DNA of 9,096 nt, taken from positions 1 to 9,096 of the forward strand of contig JAHJQU010000050.1 in NCBI GenBank assembly GCA_018819005.1, given 5' to 3'. The position numbers were made by a program, and so were the translations under genes. The notes beneath the pieces are model-generated. The model saw nothing but the letters and a program-made list of their open reading frames with translations. It was not told where the DNA came from and searched no databases. Source of the stretch: Pseudomonadota bacterium. Lineage in GTDB: Bacteria > Desulfobacterota > Desulfobacteria > Desulfobacterales > RPRI01. This document shows positions 1 through 5,795 of the stretch, piece after piece. Positions within the stretch are counted from its first letter, which is position 1. Each line of letters begins with the position of its first letter.

Positions 1-271
1 CATCTCCCATTGCGCGGGCAGTGTTTTCAAAGAGAACCTTCTGCTGGGCGGAACTCATGAGACGAAAAAGCTTGCCGGGCTGAGAGTAGTAATCTTCGTC
101 CACGCGATGGTCCCAATGGTCGGCTGCACCCTCCAGAGCCAGGGCCGGTTCGGCATATTTCTTCTGTTCCTGCCATTCGCCGTAACTGTTCGGTTCGTAC
201 CCCAGGGTGCCGCCATAATTGCCGTCAACTCGCATGGCGCCGTCGCGGTGAAAACTATGGTACGGGCAGTT
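1..271 (-). pseudogene. Catalase remnant (5' part missing, 3' part beyond window edge)
   Basis: The minus strand from about 271 to 1 reads as an uninterrupted catalase segment. It contains NCPYHSFHRDGAMRVDG, then GYEPNSYGEW, then a DHW-DHR stretch, DEDYYSQPG-LFRLM and VLFENTARAMGD. These match the part of clade-3 type monofunctional catalases (H2O2 to water and oxygen) that follows the heme-ligand tyrosine helix. The distal His and Asn and the proximal heme Tyr lie upstream in the family and are absent here. Upstream of about 271-284 the sequence belongs to the TIGR03545-like gene in another frame, and no start codon or ribosome site is available, so this cannot be a working catalase. The 3' end continues past position 1. 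The fragment looks richer in GC than the following gene. It may be a real truncation or an assembly join. Family assignment is strong; the cause of the truncation is unknown. Confidence 0.8.
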
Positions 272-2039
272 TAAACGGAAGCTGAAAACCTCCAAGCTGA
301 GGCTGTTTCTGAGCTCCTCCACCCTGCATCCCTGTCAACTGGGATATCCGGCTTTCCAACTCTCCCCCAAGGCTCTCAAATCCACCAAGGCTTTCCTTTG
401 CTTCCTGAAGAGGACCGCTCACCCTGTCGGATATGGCTGCACGCAGTTTATTCTCAAACAAGGCGACCTGATCCTTGATTATTGAGCCGACAGCATTTTT
501 GAGTATTTCATCAAGATTGGATGAAATCTGCACCTGGTAATTATCCGAAGGCCCGGTAATCCTGGCCTTGACCCCAACAGTCGATACCCCCGAAAGCGCC
601 GAAGAGATCGCCTTGCCGAAACCGGAATCAGCGTCGGTTCCGCCTGCCGAAATATGAACACCCTGCAGTTTTGCCGCCACGGTTGCGTCAATAAAACCCT
701 TTGAAAGTAGGGCGTTAAGATTCAGATCGGCATCTCCTTTTTCTAGTTTAAGCGGCATGGATGAATTTTGTGTAAAGCTCATTGCCTGTATTTTATAACC
801 TTCAAGGCTCAGATTGATTCTGTCTTCAGGCGAGCCGGGAGAAACCCGGTTTACTGCTCCGTCAAGCCTTACAGACCTGACACCAGGAAGTTTTTCTCCT
901 GAAAATATAAATAAAAGAGGCTGACCAAGAATATTCTGATCAGGCGTGATATTTTTTACTGCCCCTGAAAAATCTCCCATGGGAAGCTGCACCGATACCT
1001 TCGCGACACGGATAAGAAAATCAGGCAGCGGCTCTTTTTCCTTAAAACGCGCGTCGCTTCCTTTTGTCCTGAGCGGCCTGACAACCTCCGCACCGCCTTT
1101 TTTTTCGATAACCCTCTCAAATATCGGTTCGAGTTTTGCCTTCCAGTATAGCCCCCTGTCGATCCATGCGGTTATGCCCGGCTCTATAAAAAACCGGCTC
1201 ATGTTTGCCAAACCGTAAGCTGAAAATCCATATTTCTCCGACAGGCGGCGGATATCCTCCTGCGGGGCTTTCTCAATTTTAGTAATCTGATCTTTAAAGT
1301 TTGCGAGGTTTGAATTCAATTCCTTCCGGGATTTCTGAAGCAACTCAAGATCTGCCTGTATATCCTTATAAAGAGTCTGCGCCTCTCCTGCAGAGCCAAG
1401 AATTCCTCCGATATCCTTCTTTGAATCTTTTGTTCCTTTCAGCGCTTCGATTCGCTTCCGGTATCCGTCTATCTTTTCCTTTCCGGGGAGTTCCGTAATA
1501 TTTTTTGTCCAAAGTTCCTTCCTGCCCTCAATATCTGTCCTGATAGATTGAATCAGTTGAACGGTTTGAAGATTTTCCTTCCCGAGGATGACCTGAATAT
1601 CGGGCAGTTTCATAATCGGAAGACCGGGGATAGAATTCTTTTTTTCGTCCTTTCCATCTTTTTCAGTCTTTTTTGATATGGCGCCTGATTTTATGCGCTG
1701 AGTGCCGAAACGGACCCCTTCGACACTCATCTCATTTACAATAACTTTTCTTCGCAATAACTGGAGACTGTCGAGGGTTCCTGCAATCCGCCCTATTTCA
1801 ACCGCATTTTTCATGGGCTCTTCGGGATCCGTAACCTGCAACCCGAAGAGGGTAAGCCCTGCCGGAAAGAGAGACAGATCTGCTTTTTCAAGTTCAACTT
1901 TAGCGCCTACAATCTTTGTGCCGGAATTTTCTATAACCCTTTTTACAATCGTATCAACAACTAAAAACAAGATAAGGCATATGGATATCGTCACACCCAG
2001 AAAAGCGACAAGTCCCTGCCAGCGAATCCATCTGTTCAT
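255..2039 (-). CDS. TIGR03545-like AsmA-type inner-membrane-anchored protein
   Basis: 594 residues from the chosen start (MNRWIRW). One hydrophobic segment (residues ~9-31) anchors the protein, leaving the rest probably periplasmic. Residues ~35-110 read like the AsmA/TamB N-terminal pattern: a LEKADLSLFPAGLTLFGLQV strand, then VRFGTQR. A charged, coiled-coil-prone middle (~150-285) and a beta-rich C-terminal half follow. This layout, with a TIGR03546-like gene immediately upstream, matches the known TIGR03545/TIGR03546 gene pair of unknown function; a role in envelope or lipid transport is only inferred. The frame is open 47 codons further up (to 2180), but that stretch is the neighbour's C-terminus in another frame. 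The start at 2039 has a GGGGAGG ribosome site and an ATGA overlap with the upstream stop. The last few residues (LPVP) are read from catalase-derived DNA, so the native C-terminus is probably slightly altered. Confidence 0.85.
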   Translation of the reverse strand: MNRWIRWQGLVAFLGVTISICLILFLVVDTIVKRVIENSGTKIVGAKVELEKADLSLFPAGLTLFGLQVTDPEEPMKNAVEIGRIAGTLDSLQLLRRKVIVNEMSVEGVRFGTQRIKSGAISKKTEKDGKDEKKNSIPGLPIMKLPDIQVILGKENLQTVQLIQSIRTDIEGRKELWTKNITELPGKEKIDGYRKRIEALKGTKDSKKDIGGILGSAGEAQTLYKDIQADLELLQKSRKELNSNLANFKDQITKIEKAPQEDIRRLSEKYGFSAYGLANMSRFFIEPGITAWIDRGLYWKAKLEPIFERVIEKKGGAEVVRPLRTKGSDARFKEKEPLPDFLIRVAKVSVQLPMGDFSGAVKNITPDQNILGQPLLFIFSGEKLPGVRSVRLDGAVNRVSPGSPEDRINLSLEGYKIQAMSFTQNSSMPLKLEKGDADLNLNALLSKGFIDATVAAKLQGVHISAGGTDADSGFGKAISSALSGVSTVGVKARITGPSDNYQVQISSNLDEILKNAVGSIIKDQVALFENKLRAAISDRVSGPLQEAKESLGGFESLGGELESRISQLTGMQGGGAQKQPQLGGFQLPFKLPVP

Positions 2040-2557
2040 ATATTGCCTCCCCATCCTGCAACAGCCTGGTAGACCGAATATAAACGGCTTGCCATAATAA
2101 TCTGCATCATCCGTGTTTTCCGAACACGCTCCAGAATATGTTCCCTGTAGTGCCTTACGATAAACATGGTGAAAACACAAACCGGCATGAAAAGCGCTAT
2201 TGAAAAAAGAAGGCTTCCCATTACTATCGAGTTGTTGAAGCGCTCAATCCGCAAAAGTGGTAAATTATAAAGTATCGTCCAAAATGCTCCAAGGGATTCG
2301 GCTGTGAGAATACCGAGCCCTGTTATATGAAAAACAGGATCGAGCAGATAGGAGATGCCTGAAAAAATACCTGTTCCCACGATAAATATTGAAATATTTA
2401 CCCTCAGGATAAGTACCAGAAAAAGTACGACAAGATTATGGAGGCTCAATATCGGCGTCAGCCCGGCAATTATGGAAAAACTGACCGCGAGGCCTATCTG
2501 TGCGGGATCTGTTTCGGAATTTAACACCTTCAATATTTTGGCAATTGCTGTGATCAT
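2036..2557 (-). CDS. TIGR03546-like multi-pass membrane protein
   Basis: 173 residues with about four hydrophobic segments: roughly 20-37, 40-62 (VVLFLVLILRVNISIFIVG), 64-88 and 112-133. The C-terminus is basic. The GLTPILSLHNL stretch near residue 32 resembles the conserved early motif of TIGR03546 and the related DUF2062 small membrane proteins. Length and topology fit the family, whose function is unknown. The start at 2557 has a good ribosome site (AAAGGAGAT, 6-nt spacer). Its TGA stop overlaps the ATG of the TIGR03545-like gene as ATGA, so the two form a coupled operon, which is the arrangement known for this family pair. A perfect TATAAT occurs on the minus strand at 2666-2671, but no acceptable -35 lies upstream of it, so the operon promoter is unresolved. 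Confidence 0.85.
   Translation of the reverse strand: MITAIAKILKVLNSETDPAQIGLAVSFSIIAGLTPILSLHNLVVLFLVLILRVNISIFIVGTGIFSGISYLLDPVFHITGLGILTAESLGAFWTILYNLPLLRIERFNNSIVMGSLLFSIALFMPVCVFTMFIVRHYREHILERVRKTRMMQIIMASRLYSVYQAVAGWGGNI
2046..2052 (-). promoter_or_regulatory. Ribosome binding site that fixes the TIGR03545-like start
   Basis: GGGGAGG on the minus strand, 6 nt before the ATG at 2039. The ATG shares ATGA with the TGA stop of the upstream gene (2036-2038). This favours the 594-residue start over the longer open frame and suggests translational coupling. Confidence 0.8.
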
Positions 2558-2684
2558 GAGGGGATCTCCTTTAAGGAAGGGCTATTGATTTTAAAAATAG
2601 GACAATATTTGGTAAAAGTAAAGGAATATCACAGGCAGACAAAGGATGTTGATTCCAAAACGGGAATTATACTTGTCATTGAAA

Positions 2685-2742
2685 TGGTGCCGAAGCGGGG
2701 ACTTGAACCCCGATGGAGAACTCTCCACTAGACCCTGAATCC
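2685..2742 (-). other. tRNA-Leu(CAG) 3' half, displaced tRNA end used as attachment site
   Basis: On the minus strand the anticodon loop TTCAGGG (2739-2733, anticodon CAG at 2737-2735) is followed by the 3' anticodon stem TCTAG. A long variable arm GGAGAGTTCTCC (2726-2715) comes next, then a perfect T-arm (CGGGG/CCCCG, loop TTCAAGT, 2712-2696), the acceptor 3' strand CTTCGGC, discriminator A and CCA (2687-2685). The long variable arm agrees with leucine. The 5' half is missing: the bases before the loop (ATGGA) pair poorly with TCTAG, and the DNA further up is AT-rich with no acceptor or D-arm. A 3' tRNA half beside a tyrosine recombinase gene is the classic mark of an integrated element, with core identity from the anticodon loop to the 3' end. 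The intact tRNA should lie at the other end of the element. Confidence 0.85.
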
Positions 2743-2797
2743 ATTTTTGGGTTAAATTTGGGTAATTTTATATAAACATAAATAGAATCGTTTATCT

Positions 2798-2813
2798 AAT
2801 AGTTTAAACTATT
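2798..2813. repeat. 16-bp perfect palindrome between att site and integrase gene
   Basis: AATAGTTTAAACTATT is perfectly self-complementary and lies in an AT-rich stretch 55 bp inside the tRNA border. It could be a binding site for an excisionase or regulator. AT-rich DNA makes chance palindromes more likely, so the role is open. Confidence 0.45.
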
Positions 2814-2872
2814 TAACATATATTTATAGCAGTAAGTAAAATCGTGTAAAATGATAGATACATTCTGGAGTT

Positions 2873-2894
2873 TAGTGACTAAATAGTGACCAAA
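2873..2894. repeat. Tandem 11-bp direct repeat near the integrase 3' end
   Basis: TAGTGACTAAA (2873-2883) is followed directly by TAGTGACCAAA (2884-2894), with one mismatch. The pair sits about 130 bp from the tRNA core and 20 bp beyond the integrase stop. Phased direct repeats at this distance are what arm-type integrase or excisionase sites look like. This is an inference; no binding data can be read from sequence. Confidence 0.5.
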
Positions 2895-2915
2895 AAAAAC
2901 GATCTAGTGGGGGTT

Positions 2916-4037
2916 TCATACTACCGCCTTCATCCGCTCAATTGCTTCCCGAAGATCGCCTTCGTCAACCGTATTATATCTATCGAACATCGCTCTTGTT
3001 GAGTGGCCGGTGATCTTCATTATCACCGATTCAGGAACACCGGCCTTCCGCATATTTGTGTTGAATGTATGGCGGAGATCGTGGAAGACAAATCCATTCT
3101 TCTCAAACCGTCCGTAAGAGACACCAGCGGCCCTGCATGCGGTTCTCAGCCCTTCTCTGATGTCAATTATAGGCTTTCCCTTGTAAAGAAACACATGCTT
3201 ATCCCGGATCGCCTTCGGCATGTCCTGAAGCACAGCGTGCAGTTCATCTGAAATTGGGATAGAGCGCTTTTCCCTGTCCTTGGTGTCGGATGCCTCCAGA
3301 TAGATGAAGCGTTTTTTCAAGTTCACTTTGTCCCAGGTCAAATTCAGGATTTCTCCTTTGCGCATCCCGGTATGATAGGCCGTTATCAGAATTTGCCTGA
3401 TATGCAGTGGAGCATCCTTCAGCATGCAAGAAAATTCAGCAGGGGAAATAATCCGGCTTCTGGCGTTCGCGTTGCCCTTATTAAGCTTCTTTATCTTCTT
3501 AAAGGCCCGAATTGTGTTGCCGCCCACTATGTCATTATCAAAGGCTTTGAGCACCATGGTCCGCGCCATTCCTATCTCATGATCAATAGTAACATTGGCG
3601 CACCCCTCTTTTTTTCTTTTCTCGATGAGATTCTCCAGATCTGCCGGTTTGATCCTGCTGACAATCATTTCACCGAATTGAGAATTGAATTTCCTGAGAT
3701 AGACCTGAATAACTGAATATGATGCAAGGGATTTCACTTTTTCAAGATTGAGATACCAGTCCTTAAGGTCCAGGAACGTCATCTTGCTTTCGGGGAGTAT
3801 ATCGAAGGGGCGATTCTCTTTTTTCTGCCCCTTGATTTTCCCCGCTTTGGCCTGAGCATCCTTGATCGAAAACCCGACGGATTCTCGCCTCCTCTTTCCG
3901 CTTGGCAGGTAATAATCAACCCAGTATCGCACCCGCTCAGACTTCTTTGCCTGATCGAGCCCTTCACCGCACCCACAGACTTTGTTCTTTACGGATTGCT
4001 TCTTCCGGCATGTTGGACATTCTGCAAAGATGCTCAT
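2916..4037 (-). CDS. int: Tyrosine recombinase (site-specific integrase) with N-terminal zinc ribbon
   Basis: 373 residues. Catalytic set of the phage-integrase family: Arg226 (TGMRKGE), Lys253 (TKDREKR), His319 and Arg322 (HDLRH), His345 (TGHST) and the nucleophile Tyr354 (DRYNTV). The core-binding SAM-like domain is about residues 85-185 and the catalytic domain about 196-360. The first 24 residues hold Cys7-x2-Cys10-x10-Cys21-x-Cys23, a small zinc-ribbon-like motif, followed by a basic Arm-type stretch (YYLPSGKRRRESVGFS). It cuts and rejoins DNA at the attachment site and presumably inserted this element at tRNA-Leu, whose 3' half lies 170 bp downstream. Its AAAGGG ribosome site is weak. 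A promoter is seen at 4083-4111, and an ATGA overlap with a short upstream frame (stop shared at 4034-4037) also exists. The gene looks intact. Confidence 0.93.
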   Translation of the reverse strand: MSIFAECPTCRKKQSVKNKVCGCGEGLDQAKKSERVRYWVDYYLPSGKRRRESVGFSIKDAQAKAGKIKGQKKENRPFDILPESKMTFLDLKDWYLNLEKVKSLASYSVIQVYLRKFNSQFGEMIVSRIKPADLENLIEKRKKEGCANVTIDHEIGMARTMVLKAFDNDIVGGNTIRAFKKIKKLNKGNANARSRIISPAEFSCMLKDAPLHIRQILITAYHTGMRKGEILNLTWDKVNLKKRFIYLEASDTKDREKRSIPISDELHAVLQDMPKAIRDKHVFLYKGKPIIDIREGLRTACRAAGVSYGRFEKNGFVFHDLRHTFNTNMRKAGVPESVIMKITGHSTRAMFDRYNTVDEGDLREAIERMKAVV

Positions 4038-4082
4038 AAAATACCCTTTCTGATAGAAGCCAGGACACTTGCTTCTTTTGTT

Positions 4083-4111
4083 AATCTATAATTAAGGTAT
4101 TTTTGCGTCAA
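4083..4111 (-). promoter_or_regulatory. Putative sigma-70 promoter of the integrase gene
   Basis: On the minus strand, -35 TTGACG (4111-4106) and -10 TAGATT (4088-4083) are separated by 17 bp. The -10 lies about 45 nt before the integrase ATG. Matches to consensus are 5/6 and 4/6. Confidence 0.45.
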
Positions 4112-4360
4112 GGAATTTTTTAAGCCGTTCATCAGTTGGACTCGTAGCAATTCTCTTCCCGGACTTTTCTGCACATAAGAATACAACCGGAAAGCATGAA
4201 AAATAGACTCATATTTCTATCAGCTGGCCGTCATTAAATATCATCACACTCTTGCCGAAATACTCTCTTTAAATTTCTCGGGCCACTCTGTAAGAATCGG
4301 AATGATAATTTCTGGTTTAAGACTTTTTCATAATATCGCATCAAGATTATCCTCATCTTC
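4092..4360 (-). pseudogene. Decayed reading-frame remnants downstream of the 157-residue gene
   Basis: No intact gene fills 4038-4360, but the minus strand holds protein-like pieces. In the frame of the 157-residue gene, past its TGA, it reads EDEDNLDAIL, another TGA (4328-4330), then KPEIIIPILTEWPEKF, ending in two TGAs at 4241-4246. The overlapping frame then gives FGKSVMIFNDGQLIEI, a TGA at 4209-4211, and a tail ending TSPTDERLKKFLDAKIP with TAA at 4092-4094. These join naturally into one ~80-residue protein broken by a frameshift near 4260 and two in-frame TGAs. The family is not recognised. It could be the remains of a separate small gene or of a C-terminal extension. The judgement rests only on how protein-like the pieces look. 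Confidence 0.35.
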
Positions 4361-4834
4361 TCAGTAATCTTCAGGATTGAATTCTCCGGTTAGAGTCACA
4401 TCCTTGATCGAAGCTTGCCCATGATACATTGCCTCACCGCCGAAAACGATGTATTTAGTCTTGTCGCATTGAAGCATTGTCAGAATCTGACCGAATAGCT
4501 GAAATGGCAGAGAGCCTATGAAATCAGAGTTCTTTCCGCGAGAGGTCAATCCGCCAAGAGCTTTTGGTTCCCATTTGATTGAATCAGGATGAGCAATCGC
4601 TTGATCAAGTTTCCGGTTAGCCAAAAACATAACCTTAATTTCCCTTCCCTTTATTCTATCCGGGCCAAGTAATTCACCCTTTAACTCAAGGCAGTAATGC
4701 TCCCAATAAGGACCTTCCGAAAACCTATGATTCTTGCCCAGGCTTAGGGAGTAATCAGTTTTCCAGTCGATTATGCGGACTGGAAAGGATTCATATCCTC
4801 TATCAGACTTCTTCCTATTTTTGGTTTTTACCAT
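4361..4834 (-). CDS. Hypothetical protein, unrecognised family
   Basis: 157 residues with no signal peptide or membrane segment, so probably cytoplasmic. The N-terminus is basic (MVKTKNRKKSDRG). The body is rich in aromatic and beta-type residues, with features such as WKTDYSLSLGKNHRFSEGPYWEHY, LKGELLGPDRIKGREIKVMF and KYIVFGGEAMYHGQASIKDV. It ends GEFNPEDY with an acidic tail. No catalytic motif that I can name is present. The only upstream ribosome signal is weak (GGATAAG). A TAA stands directly in frame two codons before the ATG, which fixes the start. It lies between the integrase and the AbiE operon, in the same direction as both, 133 bp after the toxin stop, so co-transcription with the toxin is possible. 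Protein-like sequence continues in frame on both sides beyond the stops. Confidence 0.65.
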   Translation of the reverse strand: MVKTKNRKKSDRGYESFPVRIIDWKTDYSLSLGKNHRFSEGPYWEHYCLELKGELLGPDRIKGREIKVMFLANRKLDQAIAHPDSIKWEPKALGGLTSRGKNSDFIGSLPFQLFGQILTMLQCDKTKYIVFGGEAMYHGQASIKDVTLTGEFNPEDY

Positions 4835-4837
4835 AAC

Positions 4838-4901
4838 TTATCCGTTCAGCACCTCTTCATCTATGGGGTGACCTTCCCCCAAAAAACTGATTCGTTTTCA
4901 T
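4838..4901 (-). other. Possible leader ORF or remnant upstream of the 157-residue gene
   Basis: An ATG at 4901-4899, with AAAAGG seven nt before it, opens a 14-codon frame. The +1 frame over the same DNA reads KRISFLG then GEGHPIDEEVLNG and stops at TAA 4840-4838, in frame with the following gene. A one-base indel in the AAAA or T6/G5 runs would join the ATG to that frame. It could be a decayed small gene, a leader peptide or chance. Confidence 0.25.
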
Positions 4902-4967
4902 ATTGAACCTTTTAAATACCTTGACTTGAGACTATTGTACGTCCGGGATACAATCATTATCTGCGGT

Positions 4968-5795
4968 CTACTTATTGTTTGTCAGACTCTCTAAAAGCGT
5001 CTGAACCCGCTCATAGGCATCCCGCATGATACGGGCTCTTTCTTCTGTATCCTCGACTTCCTCAAAATCCGCTACAAACTTCGGCCCAATATGATTCAGT
5101 GAAGAAAAATGTTTCCTGATTTTTTCTATTCCCTCCCGTATCAAGCCATGTTGAAGGTGCGGCCTGAATGCCTCTGTCAGTGCTGCAATTCCGCCAGGAT
5201 AGTGTAACAGGCAGAAATAGATATCCCAGGCATCCTTTTCCTTCAGCCGATCATCGAGTGCCATACCTTTCATGATTAGAAAGGGAACCACAGAGGCAAC
5301 CCGAACACTTACTGTGTCGAGACCCCCTCCCGGTAGATCACCGGTAATTATTACTTCCTGCGCCATGTCAAAAGCCAACTCACATCCTCGAACCTTGCGA
5401 ACCAGCAAGTCTTGAATTCTCTGATGCCGGTGATCTTTTCCTGTTCCTGCATATTCACCGGAAAGTAAATCCACCTGGACACGAATGGTCTTGTCCCCGC
5501 TTTCAACATCCCGGTAATACATAAAGGGTTGAGTCCCTTGGACATAACCTCTGTTGAGAAGAAGCTCCCGGATCATTTTGTAACCGGCCGACCCGATCCG
5601 CCGGTGATCGAGTGCAAGATCGATATCCATACTGCCCACATGTAGGCTCGTTCTCCCGGAGAGCAGCAATTCCGGTACCCAGCCGCCAATCAGGACCGTA
5701 TTCTCCCGGTATTCGCCGAGGAGATGAACCAGTTCGATCAGCACCGATTTTGCTGCCGCTATCGCCTCTGCCGTATAATCGCGCTTCGTTACCAT
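4968..5795 (-). CDS. abiEii: AbiEii-like nucleotidyltransferase toxin (type IV toxin-antitoxin)
   Basis: 275 residues of the AbiEii/AbiGii nucleotidyltransferase family (DNA polymerase-beta fold). Visible motifs: the Gly-Gly-Trp loop at 37-39 (VLIGGWVPELLL), the metal-binding Ser55-x-Asp57-x-Asp59 (SMDIDLAL), the third acidic position Asp109 (RVQVDLL), and the C-terminal signature Lys176 ... Asp181-Asp-Arg183 ... Lys187-Asp188-xx-Asp191 (FLIMKGMALDDRLKEKDAW). All key residues are present, so it is predicted active. In characterised AbiE systems the toxin slows growth reversibly and gives abortive phage defence; related nucleotidyltransferase toxins modify tRNA. Its ATG lies inside the last codons of the antitoxin gene (7-bp overlap), with only a distant AGAGG. 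Translation is therefore probably coupled to that of the antitoxin, with no promoter of its own. Confidence 0.85.
   Translation of the reverse strand: MVTKRDYTAEAIAAAKSVLIELVHLLGEYRENTVLIGGWVPELLLSGRTSLHVGSMDIDLALDHRRIGSAGYKMIRELLLNRGYVQGTQPFMYYRDVESGDKTIRVQVDLLSGEYAGTGKDHRHQRIQDLLVRKVRGCELAFDMAQEVIITGDLPGGGLDTVSVRVASVVPFLIMKGMALDDRLKEKDAWDIYFCLLHYPGGIAALTEAFRPHLQHGLIREGIEKIRKHFSSLNHIGPKFVADFEEVEDTEERARIMRDAYERVQTLLESLTNNK

Noticed and set aside
946..2097. Plus-strand frames opposite the TIGR03545-like gene (946-1218, 1301-1498, 1702-2097)
   Set aside because: They mirror a strongly supported minus-strand gene, have no ribosome sites and show no recognisable protein features.
2037..2180. A longer, 641-residue start for the TIGR03545-like protein
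   Set aside because: The extra 47 residues are an out-of-frame reading of the neighbour's C-terminus. The start at 2039 has a strong ribosome site, an ATGA overlap and a sensible membrane anchor.
2685..2745. A complete functional tRNA gene
   Set aside because: Only the part from the anticodon loop to CCA is present. The DNA on the 5' side has no acceptor or D-arm and the anticodon stem pairs poorly.
4205..4363. Reassignment of TGA to an amino acid, suggested by three in-frame TGAs after the 157-residue gene
   Set aside because: TGA ends the integrase and TIGR03546-like genes at natural places, and a frameshift is also needed to continue the frame, so decay is simpler.
4934..4954. Inverted repeat ATTGTA/TACAAT after the toxin gene as a terminator
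   Set aside because: The stem is only 6 bp and AT-rich, has a 9-nt loop and no following T run on the minus strand.
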